Source: Kineosporia aurantiaca JCM 3230
Lineage (GTDB): Bacteria > Actinomycetota > Actinomycetes > Actinomycetales > Kineosporiaceae
Direction of reading: 5' to 3'
NCBI GenBank assembly: GCA_000719025.1
Contig: JODP01000027.1
Location: 25,900 to 89,899 of the forward strand
Length of the DNA stretch: 64,000 bases
This document shows positions 47,568 to 56,561 of the stretch, piece after piece. The notes below the pieces were generated by a model. The model was not told the origin of the DNA and ran no database searches. It saw nothing but the letters and a program-made list of their open reading frames with translations. The translations under genes were made by a program, and so were the position numbers. Numbering within the stretch: position 1 is the first letter of the stretch; the number at the start of each line of letters is the position of its first letter.

Positions 47568-48701
47568 TCATCGGAGCGCCTTGGCCTGCCGGTGCAGCAC
47601 CCCGGCGAGCGGATCCCCCTGCCCGATGATGAGCGCGTAGCCGTCGGTGTTGCGGGTGTTCGCCTGCCAGATCAGGTACCCCGAGGCACCGGCGGCAAAG
47701 GCTGCGGTCATCTTGGCCTGCAGCAGACCGGCCCGTCGCGCCCGGTCCGCGTCGTTCTTGGCCTGGATCCCCGCTTCGCCGACGATCAGGGGCTTGCCGA
47801 GCTGCTGGGCGATGGCGAAGGAGCAGGCGATCTTCGCGGTGACGGCGGTGCAGTCGGGGGAGTCCGGCGCGGGGAGCTTTCCGTCGGTGCTGCCCGGCAT
47901 GGCGTCCTCGTCGGATCCGTACCGGGCCCAGTCGTGCACCTCGGCGAAGTCCAGGACGGACTGTGAGTAGATGGCCGAGAAGTCCCGGCCGCTGGTGCCC
48001 GGTGCCCCGTTGCCCTGGGTTCCCAGCGTCACCAGGTGATGGGGGTCTTCGGACTTGATCAGGGTGCCGATGTCGAGGGCGAAGTCGGCCAGGGGCGTCT
48101 GATCACCCTCGTTGCGGGTGGAGGTCTCGGCCTCGTTCATCATCATCCAGGCCATGATCGTCGGGTCGTTGCGGTAATGGCGGGTGATGAGGGCGGCGTA
48201 GTCACGGTAGGACAGGGCGGCGTCGCCGTAGGGGGTCTTGTATCCCTGGGTGTACCAGGAGTCGTTCTGCCAGGAAGCCTTTGACTCACCTGGCTGGCCC
48301 GTGGTGCAGTCACCTGGTCCGTCGTCCAGCACCGGGATCACGCGCAGCCCTTCGGCCCGGGCGGCGTCGATGACGCTGTCGATGCCGGAGAAGTCCTTCC
48401 CTGAGTCGGTGTAGGTCTGGTAAGCCCAGAACCGCACGACGGTCGCGCCGGCCTTGTCGTGCAGATAGGCCATCGCCTTGCGCAGTTTGCTGTCGCTGAG
48501 GCGGGTCTGGGGAGAGCAGGAGTACAGGTCGGTGGCGGCAGCGTCGTAGAGGTTGGCGCCGACGAACCGGAAAGGCTTGCCGCCCAGCTCGAACTGAGCG
48601 CCGGATCGGGTGACGAAGTCGTCCGAGGTGCTGGAGCCGCACCCGGTCAGGGTGGTCAGCAGGGTCAGGATCACCAGCGCGGTCAGGCAGAACCGCTTCA
48701 T
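47568..48701 (-). CDS. GH5-like glycoside hydrolase lipoprotein
   Basis: 377 residues with lipobox LTTLTGC, so anchored outside the membrane. The fold is a (beta/alpha)8 cellulase/mannanase type: GGKPFRFVGANLYD, VVRFWAYQTYTD, MAWMMMNEAE with the acid/base Glu190 after Asn, VHDWARYG, and IVGEAGI with the nucleophile Glu309. It is the last gene of the polysaccharide operon, overlapping the preceding transferase by ATGA. It probably trims or releases the polymer at the surface; the sugar linkage is unknown. Confidence 0.88.
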   Translation of the reverse strand: MKRFCLTALVILTLLTTLTGCGSSTSDDFVTRSGAQFELGGKPFRFVGANLYDAAATDLYSCSPQTRLSDSKLRKAMAYLHDKAGATVVRFWAYQTYTDSGKDFSGIDSVIDAARAEGLRVIPVLDDGPGDCTTGQPGESKASWQNDSWYTQGYKTPYGDAALSYRDYAALITRHYRNDPTIMAWMMMNEAETSTRNEGDQTPLADFALDIGTLIKSEDPHHLVTLGTQGNGAPGTSGRDFSAIYSQSVLDFAEVHDWARYGSDEDAMPGSTDGKLPAPDSPDCTAVTAKIACSFAIAQQLGKPLIVGEAGIQAKNDADRARRAGLLQAKMTAAFAAGASGYLIWQANTRNTDGYALIIGQGDPLAGVLHRQAKALR

Positions 48702-49846
48702 GGGCTGACCAGCTGGTCGAGGACCGGGGCCATGCGGTCGACGACGTGGTCCCAGGTGTAGTGCCCGGCCACGTGCTGGCGGCCGGTGGCGCCCAGCAGT
48801 CTGGCCCGCAGGGGGTTCGACAGGAGGTCCAGGAGGGCGTCGGCGATGGCGGAGGGGTCGCCGGCGGGCACCAGCCGGCCCGTGTGCCCGTCCCTGATCA
48901 TGTCCGGGATTCCGCAGCTGGCGGTGGTGACGACGGGCACGCTGTGCGCCATGGCCTCCAGCAGGACGAGCGGGAACGGGTCGAAGAACGAGGGCAGACA
49001 GAAGACGCTCGCCTGCCGGTACAGCTGTGCGACCATCGCGCGGTTGTGGATGCGACCGAGGACGTCCACCCCGGGTTCGGGGGTGATGCCGGGTTCGGTT
49101 CCCACCAGTTGAAGACGGGCCGAAGGCAGCTGTTCTCGCACTCGGCGGAAGGCCTTGAGCAGCGTTGGCCCACCTTTACGGGCGAAGTCGTTGCCGATGA
49201 ACAGCACGGTCGGCACCGCAGCGTCGGGGCCTGGGATCAGGGAGCGTACGGAGGGTAGTGAACGCAGGTTGACGCCGGCGCCGACCACACTGATCCGGGC
49301 GGGGGAGACGCCGTAGTCGTGCAGGAGGGAGTCACGGGTCTGCCACGAGAAGGCGAAGATGTGGACGGCATTGCGGTAGGCCTGCGCCTCCCGCCGGTAC
49401 CAGCGTTCGAGAGCCTTGTCCCGCAGAGGGTTCCAGGCCGGCCACTGGGCGGCGGACTGGGCGTGGGTGCAGTCGACATAGAGGACGCTGGGGGCGCCGG
49501 TCACCTCGAACAGGGCGTGGACCTGGAACACAGGAGGCGTAGGGGCTGGCGGGTTGCTCAGTTCGGTCAGCTGGCGGGTCGCGTTGGCGGTGCGCAACCG
49601 GTATCCGTGGTGGCTCTTGTAGAACTGCTCGACCCACCGGGTCCGCGAGGGGCGCAGGCTGGCCGCCGCCACGGCAAGGCGTTGCGGCGGCGTCAGTTCC
49701 GGATCGATCCGCCCATGGATCGGGTACCGCCGGGCGAGGGCGTCGAAGAGATGGGGGACCAGCGCGTCGCCCCGGGCGGCCAGGACCAGGCCGCTTCGGG
49801 GAGCGGACGAGGACCGGCTGGCACCTCGGTTGGTCGTCTCAGTCAC
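48698..49846 (-). CDS. Glycosyltransferase (GT4-like)
   Basis: 382 residues, GT-B fold. The acceptor half is divergent (VLAARGDALVPHLFDAL). The C-terminal donor half is typical: VLFIGNDFARKGGPTLLKAF, QLVGTEPG, VLGRI, and PSFFDPFPLVLLEAMAHSVPV, in which Asp replaces the first Glu of the usual E-x7-E motif. It is cytoplasmic and transfers a nucleotide-sugar unit onto the lipid-linked repeat. It overlaps its neighbours by 4 and 8 bases. Confidence 0.88.
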   Translation of the reverse strand: MTETTNRGASRSSSAPRSGLVLAARGDALVPHLFDALARRYPIHGRIDPELTPPQRLAVAAASLRPSRTRWVEQFYKSHHGYRLRTANATRQLTELSNPPAPTPPVFQVHALFEVTGAPSVLYVDCTHAQSAAQWPAWNPLRDKALERWYRREAQAYRNAVHIFAFSWQTRDSLLHDYGVSPARISVVGAGVNLRSLPSVRSLIPGPDAAVPTVLFIGNDFARKGGPTLLKAFRRVREQLPSARLQLVGTEPGITPEPGVDVLGRIHNRAMVAQLYRQASVFCLPSFFDPFPLVLLEAMAHSVPVVTTASCGIPDMIRDGHTGRLVPAGDPSAIADALLDLLSNPLRARLLGATGRQHVAGHYTWDHVVDRMAPVLDQLVSP

Positions 49847-50942
49847 GATCGCTCACCACCTGTCGGTAGACCTCGTCGACGCCGGCCGCAGCCTGCTCGA
49901 TGCTGTAGCGCTTGAGTAGTTCGGGAGGGACCGGGTTGCGGTGCCCGGCTGTCGTCAGCGCCGTATTCAACGTCCCGCACAGGGAGCCGTCCTTCTTGAA
50001 GGCCCAGGCCGGACGATCCGAGAGCTCCTCCAGCGCAGGGCATTCGGCGAAGACGACGGAAAGGCCGTTGCCGAGGGCCTCGATCACCGCCATCCCGAAG
50101 GTCTCGTCCCGGGAGGCACTGACCATGACGTCCATGGCGCTGAGCAGACGCGGCACATCACCGCGGGCACCGGCCCAGCGCACGCTGTCGGTGACCTTGA
50201 GTCCTTCGGCCAGTCGCTGCAGGTCGGCCCGTTGATCGCCCGCTCCGGCAATCAGCAGGACGTGCCCGCCGGCGCGCAGGTGGGGCGCGGCCGCCCGGAT
50301 CACCTCGTCCATCCGCTTGACCGGGTCCAGTCGGCCGACAGCCCCGATCACGACCGAGGACTGCGGGATGGAGAACTCCTCGCGGACGGCGTGCCGGTCG
50401 TCCTCGGAGAAGGCGAGGGCAGTGAAGTCGATGCCGTTGTCCACGACCGTGATCCGCTCCGGCGCGATCTGCCAGTCGGCCAGACGCTCGGCCGTGCGGG
50501 CGGACACGGCGATCGTGTGGTGGCTGAGCCGTTCCAGGATCCGGTACAGCCGCCGCAGCGCGTTCGAACGCGGGCGTCCCTCCATGGTGTCGTCCATCAG
50601 CGAGTGCTCGGTGGAGACGATGACCGGCGCGCGGGCCAGCCGGGCGGCGGGGATGCCCCACAGCTGGGCCGCCAGCAGGTGGACGTGCACGACGTCCGGA
50701 CGGTAGCGGCGCAGCTGCCGGGCCAGACGCAGCCAGGCCAGAGGTTTGCGCCACCCGTTCATGCCCAGCACCTGCACCGAATGACCTCCTGCACGGATGC
50801 TCTCGGCCACCGGACCGCCTTCGTAGAGCGCGATCACGGCAGCCTGGGACGTCGTGTGCGACAGCAGCAGCTCCAGCTGCCGCTCGGCGCCGCCGGTGGT
50901 CAGCGTGGTGATGACGTGAACCACGCGCAGACGTTCGCTCAT
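49839..50942 (-). CDS. Glycosyltransferase (GT4 family)
   Basis: 367 residues, GT-B fold. N-terminal VVHVITTLTTGGAERQLELL (glycine loop) and PDVVHVHLLAAQLWG. C-terminal IGAVGRLDPVKRMDEVIRA, LLIAGAGDQRADL and SRDETFGMAVIEALGNGLSV with an intact E-x7-E motif, so it is probably a retaining transferase. It overlaps genes on both sides (8 bases downstream, 4 upstream) in the polysaccharide operon. Confidence 0.92.
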   Translation of the reverse strand: MSERLRVVHVITTLTTGGAERQLELLLSHTTSQAAVIALYEGGPVAESIRAGGHSVQVLGMNGWRKPLAWLRLARQLRRYRPDVVHVHLLAAQLWGIPAARLARAPVIVSTEHSLMDDTMEGRPRSNALRRLYRILERLSHHTIAVSARTAERLADWQIAPERITVVDNGIDFTALAFSEDDRHAVREEFSIPQSSVVIGAVGRLDPVKRMDEVIRAAAPHLRAGGHVLLIAGAGDQRADLQRLAEGLKVTDSVRWAGARGDVPRLLSAMDVMVSASRDETFGMAVIEALGNGLSVVFAECPALEELSDRPAWAFKKDGSLCGTLNTALTTAGHRNPVPPELLKRYSIEQAAAGVDEVYRQVVSDRD

Positions 50943-52135
50943 CGGCGCACCTGCTTACCCGTCCGGAGCACGTCCCGGTAGATCTGCGCCAGCCCTTCGG
51001 CGCTGCTCTCCCAGGTCGGCAGGACGACGTCCACCGGTTCGTGCCGTCGCTGGCCCGCCTTCTCGACGTCGGCCAGGGCCCGCTCCAGGGCCTGGGCGAT
51101 CCGCTCGGGGCCGGCGGTGGCGGGGATGCCGGTGACCAGGCCGTCCTCGACGAGGTCACCGATCCCGGCAATGTCGAAGCCGACGACCGGCAGGCCCAGG
51201 GTGACCGCCTCCATCACCGCGACCGGGTGCGCCTCGTAGCTGGACATCGCGGCCATTACCCCGGCCTGGGCCAGTTCCTCGGCCATCGCTCCGCGCTGAC
51301 CCGGCGGCAGCGAACGCCACTGGACCGCGTCGGCGACCCCCAGGTCGCGGGCCAGCGTCCGCAGGTGGGTCTCGTAGGGGCCGCCGCCCAGGACGACCAG
51401 GTGCGCGTCCGGGCGGCTCCGGCGCAGGTACGGCAGCGCCTCGATCACCCGGTGGTGGCCCTTGTACCGCTCCAGCCGTCCGCTGGAAATGATCCGGCCC
51501 GGCACCGGCCGCAGGTCCGCCGGGAACGGCGGCAGGCCCCCCCCGTTGGGCAGGACGGTGAACTTCGAGGCGTCGATGCCGGTGGCCGCGGCGAAGTGAG
51601 TGCGTTCGAACCGGCTGACTGCGATCAGCCGGGATGCCCGGCGCAGTAGCGGCGTCAGGACCTTCCACTGCAGGCCCCGGCCCGCCGAGCGCAGGTCTGA
51701 GGAGTGACCACCGCTGTGGAACGACAGGACGTAGGGCACGCGCGCGAGGTTGGCCGCGAGCATGCCCACGGGCGGCACCAGGGTGTGGACGCCCTGGAAG
51801 TGGACCAAGTCCCAGCCGCCGGTGGCGATCACCCGGGCCAGGCCGGGGCTGAAGTAATAGTCCTGCTGTCGCGGCCAGGAGCGGCGCCGGATGATCTCGT
51901 AGCCCTCCATCGGCTGCTGCCGGGGCAGCTTGCCGCTGCGGTCGGTGGCCAGCACGGTCAGCTCGATGTCCCCGCGGGCCGCGAGCCGGCGGGCGACCTC
52001 GGCCACGTGCGTCTCGGTGCCGCCCAGTTCAGGGAAGAAGCGCTGGACGACCTGCAGGACCCGGGGACGGGGCGTCGTGCCGGTCGATTCGGTCGGCCCG
52101 ATCGGCCCGGTCGTGGTGGGTTTTTCGATGGTCAT
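50939..52135 (-). CDS. Glycosyltransferase (GT4 family)
   Basis: 398 residues. After a Thr/Pro-rich N-terminus the GT-B fold begins with VLQVVQRFFPELGGTETHVA. The donor half has IISSGRLERYKGHHRVIEAL, LVVLGGGPYETHL and SSYEAHPVAVMEAVTLGLPV with E-x7-E. It is a retaining sugar transferase of unknown donor. It starts three bases after the stop of the Gly/Ser-linker membrane protein and overlaps the next transferase by four bases. Confidence 0.92.
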   Translation of the reverse strand: MTIEKPTTTGPIGPTESTGTTPRPRVLQVVQRFFPELGGTETHVAEVARRLAARGDIELTVLATDRSGKLPRQQPMEGYEIIRRRSWPRQQDYYFSPGLARVIATGGWDLVHFQGVHTLVPPVGMLAANLARVPYVLSFHSGGHSSDLRSAGRGLQWKVLTPLLRRASRLIAVSRFERTHFAAATGIDASKFTVLPNGGGLPPFPADLRPVPGRIISSGRLERYKGHHRVIEALPYLRRSRPDAHLVVLGGGPYETHLRTLARDLGVADAVQWRSLPPGQRGAMAEELAQAGVMAAMSSYEAHPVAVMEAVTLGLPVVGFDIAGIGDLVEDGLVTGIPATAGPERIAQALERALADVEKAGQRRHEPVDVVLPTWESSAEGLAQIYRDVLRTGKQVRR

Positions 52136-52138
52136 GAT

Positions 52139-53284
52139 TCACCGGTCCAGGATCAGCGAGCGCAACGGCTTGCTCTGATCGGGGTTGTTGAGCGTGATGA
52201 CGAAACGTCCCTTGCTGGGCAGCACGACGGAGGTGCTGACCGGCTTGCCGGGCGTGACGCTGAACAGCGGATAGCTCAGCGAGGTGCCGTCCGGGGCCTG
52301 GGTGCGCAGTTCGAGCTGGCCGGAGTCCTCGTCGCTGGAGACCACGATCTGGGCGCTGCCGCTCTGGATGCTGCCGACGGCCATCTGCAGGGGGGAGACC
52401 TCGGCGTCGTTGGTGGCGCGGACCGAGATGGTCAGGGCCACGCAAGCGATCGCCACCACGGCGATGGCCCAGGGGAGGTTGCGCAGGCGGGGGATCCAGC
52501 GCTCGCTGTTGTCGTCCTCATCGGGACGGTCGAGCGTCATGACGCTCACAGGGGTGGTGCTTCCGGAGCTGGTGGTGCCACCGGAACTGCCGGGAGTACC
52601 GGCGTTGTCCGGGCCGCCGAACTCGCCAGGGCTGCCGAAACTATTGAAGCCGGCGGACGCGCGAAGGCCGGCGGGGCTGGGGAAACCGGCGGAACTTCCG
52701 TAGCTGCCGGAACTGCTGGAGCTGCCTGAGCTGCGGGCACTGTCAGAGTCACCAGCGCCGCGGGTGCCTCCAGAGCTAGGAGATCCACCGGAGCCGCCAG
52801 AACTGCTGAGGCCGACGGGGCCGGGGGAACCGGCAAGATTTCCGAAGCCACTGGAGCTGCCGGAGTTGCCACCCCCGCTGGCCCCAGGATCGCCAGCGAC
52901 AGCTGAGCCGGTGCCGTCGCCACCGGCAGCATCGCCGGCACCGCCGGATACGTTGCCTTCGAATAGCTCTCCGGCGAATAGGCCCATCAATGCCACCAGG
53001 CCCAAGGCCAGCACCCAAGAACGTGGGTGCAGCCCGATCCCGGTGATGCCCAGGAGCAATCCGGTCAGCACCATCGTCACCAGTAAGCCACCGCAGGCCA
53101 GCAGGACTGCGTCCACCGGTCCGCGTCCTCTGGTCGTAGCCAGTCGGGCCGCCACCATCACCAGGGCCAGCAGCGACAAGGGGGCGGTGAGCGCGGTGGG
53201 TGCGCCGGTGAAGACGGCGGCGCCGGCGGCAACAATCACGAGCACGGCGGCCGCGGACATCAGGCGGCCGGAAGACCTAGTCAT
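52139..53284 (-). CDS. Membrane protein with long Gly/Ser linker (DUF1616-like ends)
   Basis: 381 residues. Four N-terminal helices (about 8-105) are followed by a linker of some 140 residues made almost only of Gly, Ser, Ala and Pro with scattered Phe/Asn. A transmembrane helix follows (LPWAIAVVAIACVALTISV, about 285-303), then an 80-residue external domain (AQIVVSSDEDSGQLELRTQA; FVITLNNPDQSKPLRSLIL). The end domain resembles DUF1616-type polysaccharide-locus proteins; this is tentative. The gene overlaps the upstream flippase gene by eight bases. A length-flexible tether between two membrane-bound halves is an inference. Confidence 0.75.
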   Translation of the reverse strand: MTRSSGRLMSAAAVLVIVAAGAAVFTGAPTALTAPLSLLALVMVAARLATTRGRGPVDAVLLACGGLLVTMVLTGLLLGITGIGLHPRSWVLALGLVALMGLFAGELFEGNVSGGAGDAAGGDGTGSAVAGDPGASGGGNSGSSSGFGNLAGSPGPVGLSSSGGSGGSPSSGGTRGAGDSDSARSSGSSSSSGSYGSSAGFPSPAGLRASAGFNSFGSPGEFGGPDNAGTPGSSGGTTSSGSTTPVSVMTLDRPDEDDNSERWIPRLRNLPWAIAVVAIACVALTISVRATNDAEVSPLQMAVGSIQSGSAQIVVSSDEDSGQLELRTQAPDGTSLSYPLFSVTPGKPVSTSVVLPSKGRFVITLNNPDQSKPLRSLILDR

Positions 53285-56200
53285 CGAGGGCTCCGAGGTC
53301 GTAGATGGCGATTGCTCCGTTGTCGTAGATCCGGTCGACTCCGGGTACGGCGTCGAACTTGCTCAAGGCTTTGGCCGGAACCGGGGTGGTGCGGCCCAGT
53401 TCGCCGAACTCGCCGCTCTCGATGTAGACGCCCTGGTTGGGCAGTCCGAAGGCGTCGCGTCGGTCGGCGATCAGGTACCGGATCCCGGCCTGGCGGATCA
53501 GCGTGCGATCTGCGGAGGTGAACTCCGGGTCCAGCAGTAGCCGGGAGGCGTCGATGTTCGTGCTGATGTGCCGCACCACGTACAGGCCACCGTCCGCGGC
53601 GGCGAGCAGGCCGCTGTCCCGGTCGGCGTAGGCGCGGCTGCCGGCTGGCAGATTGGCCGCGATCCACGCGGCTGCGGACAGATTCGCGGGATCCATGCTG
53701 CGCGCGTCGGCCGAGATCTCGAACGGGCCGGGCAACTGCTGGGACGTCGGGCCGGCGCCCAGGACGACCCCGCCGATGAACGTCACGCTGGCCAGGACGC
53801 TGAAGGCGGCTGCGTGCCAGGCCCGGATCCGGCGGCGGCACAGCCACCAGGCCACGACGAAACCGACGCCCAGGAAGACGAATCCGGCCGCGCGGTCGCC
53901 GACCTCGGCCGTGGTGCGGGTCAGGTGGCCGCCGGGGATGACCGGGTAGATCAGGGCGACGAGGCAGAAGAGCACGGCGGCGGTGTAGCGGACCCGTACC
54001 CAGGCCCGGGCTTGGATGAGTGCCGGGATCAGCGCCAGCATGGTGATGGCCAGGGACGCGATCACGGCCACCTGTTCCCAGGTGGCGGTGCCGACCCCGG
54101 CGGAGTTCTGGAACAGCTGCTTGGACTGCTTGCCCTCGACGAACGAGGTCAGTGCGGTGCCGGAACTCTCGATGATCGCCCCGAGGTAGCTGCCGAGGGT
54201 GTTGCCCGGGTTCAGGACGGTCGCCGCCAGCAGGGCAGCGCCGGATCCGGCCATGACGGCCAACGACGTCGCCTCGTTCTCGCGCTTGCGGCGCAGGAGG
54301 AGCTCCAGCACCCACCAGAACACGAAGCTGATCATCAGCAGGCCGGCCGTGACGTGATGGGTGACGCTGACGGCGGCCATCGCCAGTAGCGGCAGGGCGA
54401 GCGACAGTCGCGTGCCCCGACGCCGAGAGATGACCAGGTAGACGGTGAACACAGCCAGCGGCAGGGCCAGCGTCTGGTACGAGAACTGGGAGTTGAAGAA
54501 CAGCAGCTGCGGGTTGCACGCGTACACGACCCCGGCCACGGCGCCGACGCGGGTCGATCCGGTGACGCGCTCGACGACGGCCAGGACGGCCAGCGCCATG
54601 ACGACCCGGGTCACGAGCAGGACGATCGCCGCACTGGTGTGCGCGCCCAGGCCGGTCAGGTCCTGCAGGCCGTCGGTGGCGACCTCCAGGCCCGGGTAGT
54701 AACTGGTGATCGGCAGCAACGGGTTGGAGGTGAACAGCTGCCCGGTGCTGCCGATCTCGCGCAACAGGTTGGCGTGCAGCAGCTCGTCGTGGAACATGAA
54801 CCGGGTCGGGTACAGCACCACCCGGCTCAGCTGCAGGAACACCGGCATGGCCACGGCCAGCACAACGCGATGGGCCCGGCTGACCCCGGGCACCAGCACA
54901 CCGAACGCGGCCGGCGCGAAGATCGTCACCAGACCCACGACGTACCAGGCCTGGGCCGCGGTGTCGTGCTCGGTGGACCCTCGGGCCAGGGACACCGCAT
55001 GAGCGATGCTCAGCAGCCCCAGCGACATCAGCAGCAGGACCGGGCCGATGCCGACGAAGCGAGCCAAAAAACCGATTTTGACGGGGTTCTCAGCGGTGGA
55101 ACCGCTCGGCGCGGGGTGCTCCATGGGCGCTACGGGCTCTCCTTGCGAAACGGTTGAGGACACGGCACGGCTTCGGGCATGCCGGGCTCTTAGGAGAAGA
55201 ACGCTACGGCGTGGGTCCGACAGTCTTGCGGGCTGCGAGCCGGTCGGGACCGAAACTGCCTGACGGGCAGCCCGAGCCAGGGGAACCGCCAGGACGAGCG
55301 CCTCGATCATCAGCGCACCCACCCAGAAGGCGCACAGGCCAACGGTTCCGCCCACGTGGGCACCGATCAGTGCGGCACCGAGCTCGACCACCGTGAATCC
55401 CAGCAGGACAACCGTCGCTCCTGCGGTCCGCCCCTGCACCCGGCGCAGCGCGACGAAGTGGTCCTTGACGACGAAGGGCAGACCCGCCAGGACGAGGATG
55501 CGCAGAACCGTGGTGCCCTGGTCGGCGTACGTGGCGCCGAAGACCGCCAGCACCAGGGGCGCCAGGGGGAAGAGCGCCAGATTGGCCAGCAGGCTGGCGC
55601 CCAGCCCGAACGGAACGGTGAATCGCATCCGCGCCAGCACCTGGCCCTCGTCGCCCTCCGCGGCGGCGAACAGCCCGACGGCCACCGCATACGGCAGGGC
55701 GAAGACGAAGCCGCTGACCTGTAGGGCCGTGGTGAACACGCCGTTGGCCGCGGGGGAGACCGAGACCGTGACGATCAGCGGCAACAGCATCAGGGTGGCC
55801 ATCAGCGTGGTGTTCAGCGCGTGATGGCCCGCCGCGGCCCGTCCCAGACCCCGCAACGACGACAGGTCGACCAGGCGCTTCTGGGTCTGCAGGGCCCGCC
55901 CGCCGCGGGTGCGCCAGGCCACCGCCGGGAACGAGACCAGGGTGCCCAGCAGCCAGGCGACGAAGATCGTCATCCCGTCCGTCTGCCCCCAGACGCTCAG
56001 GGCCAGCAGAGCCAGGAGCTTCGCCGAGCTCGCGATCACATTGCGCTCGAGCTGGAGCGCACCGGTGCCGAGCACGAGCACGGCCTGGTCGAGCACGATC
56101 GCCACCGCCATGAGGGCGGTACCGACCGAGAAGATCACCGCCCGTTGCGGAGAACCGGCCACCGCGGACAGGTCCGACAGGCCGAACACGTGAATCGCGA

Positions 56201-56558
56201 TCAGGGGTGCCGCCAGCGCCAGGACGGCCGCGGCAGCCGCGGCCACGGCCAGGGCGGTGCGCACCAGAACCCGCCGCGATCCCTGATCGGTGTGGGGCAA
56301 CCGGGCGATCAACAGCGTTCCCAGACCGAGAGAGCCCAGGGTGCCCAGAAGCGTCATCAATGACACCGCAGCCCCACCCACGCCGACCGCGGCCACACTG
56401 AACTGACGGGCGGCCAGGCTCCAGAACAGAAGCCCGAGAACGCTCGTCGCGGCCTGGGTACTGACCAGGGACGCACTGATGGCGGCGATGCGCCGCAGCC
56501 CTCCCACGGACGGGCGCTCAGCGACGTCCGACTCGGTCCGCGTCACACTTGTCGTCAT
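53277..56558 (-). CDS. Flippase (Wzx/MATE-like) fused to GT-C-like membrane protein
   Basis: 1,093 residues in one frame. Residues about 20-435 have the 12-helix pattern of polysaccharide flippases (ASLVSTQAATSVLGLLFWSL; FSVAAVGVGGAAVSLMTLLG; LRILVLAGLPFVVKDHFVAL). After a basic linker with SRAVSSTVSQGEP, residues about 495-960 carry a second set of helices typical of GT-C/DUF6541-type proteins (FMFHDELLHANLLREIGSTG; SYYPGLEVATDGLQDLTGLG). A C-terminal soluble domain ends GAIAIYDLG. The FHDELLH acidic loop after the first helices resembles the GT-C catalytic Asp region. A single polypeptide that could export a lipid-linked unit and extend it outside is unusual. Confidence 0.85.
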   Translation of the reverse strand: MTTSVTRTESDVAERPSVGGLRRIAAISASLVSTQAATSVLGLLFWSLAARQFSVAAVGVGGAAVSLMTLLGTLGSLGLGTLLIARLPHTDQGSRRVLVRTALAVAAAAAAVLALAAPLIAIHVFGLSDLSAVAGSPQRAVIFSVGTALMAVAIVLDQAVLVLGTGALQLERNVIASSAKLLALLALSVWGQTDGMTIFVAWLLGTLVSFPAVAWRTRGGRALQTQKRLVDLSSLRGLGRAAAGHHALNTTLMATLMLLPLIVTVSVSPAANGVFTTALQVSGFVFALPYAVAVGLFAAAEGDEGQVLARMRFTVPFGLGASLLANLALFPLAPLVLAVFGATYADQGTTVLRILVLAGLPFVVKDHFVALRRVQGRTAGATVVLLGFTVVELGAALIGAHVGGTVGLCAFWVGALMIEALVLAVPLARAARQAVSVPTGSQPARLSDPRRSVLLLRARHARSRAVSSTVSQGEPVAPMEHPAPSGSTAENPVKIGFLARFVGIGPVLLLMSLGLLSIAHAVSLARGSTEHDTAAQAWYVVGLVTIFAPAAFGVLVPGVSRAHRVVLAVAMPVFLQLSRVVLYPTRFMFHDELLHANLLREIGSTGQLFTSNPLLPITSYYPGLEVATDGLQDLTGLGAHTSAAIVLLVTRVVMALAVLAVVERVTGSTRVGAVAGVVYACNPQLLFFNSQFSYQTLALPLAVFTVYLVISRRRGTRLSLALPLLAMAAVSVTHHVTAGLLMISFVFWWVLELLLRRKRENEATSLAVMAGSGAALLAATVLNPGNTLGSYLGAIIESSGTALTSFVEGKQSKQLFQNSAGVGTATWEQVAVIASLAITMLALIPALIQARAWVRVRYTAAVLFCLVALIYPVIPGGHLTRTTAEVGDRAAGFVFLGVGFVVAWWLCRRRIRAWHAAAFSVLASVTFIGGVVLGAGPTSQQLPGPFEISADARSMDPANLSAAAWIAANLPAGSRAYADRDSGLLAAADGGLYVVRHISTNIDASRLLLDPEFTSADRTLIRQAGIRYLIADRRDAFGLPNQGVYIESGEFGELGRTTPVPAKALSKFDAVPGVDRIYDNGAIAIYDLGALDD

Positions 56559-56561
56559 CGC

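Noticed and set aside
52764..53540. Proline-rich plus-strand frame that looks like a wall-spanning domain
   Set aside because: It is the complement of the Gly/Ser linker of the membrane protein on the minus strand.
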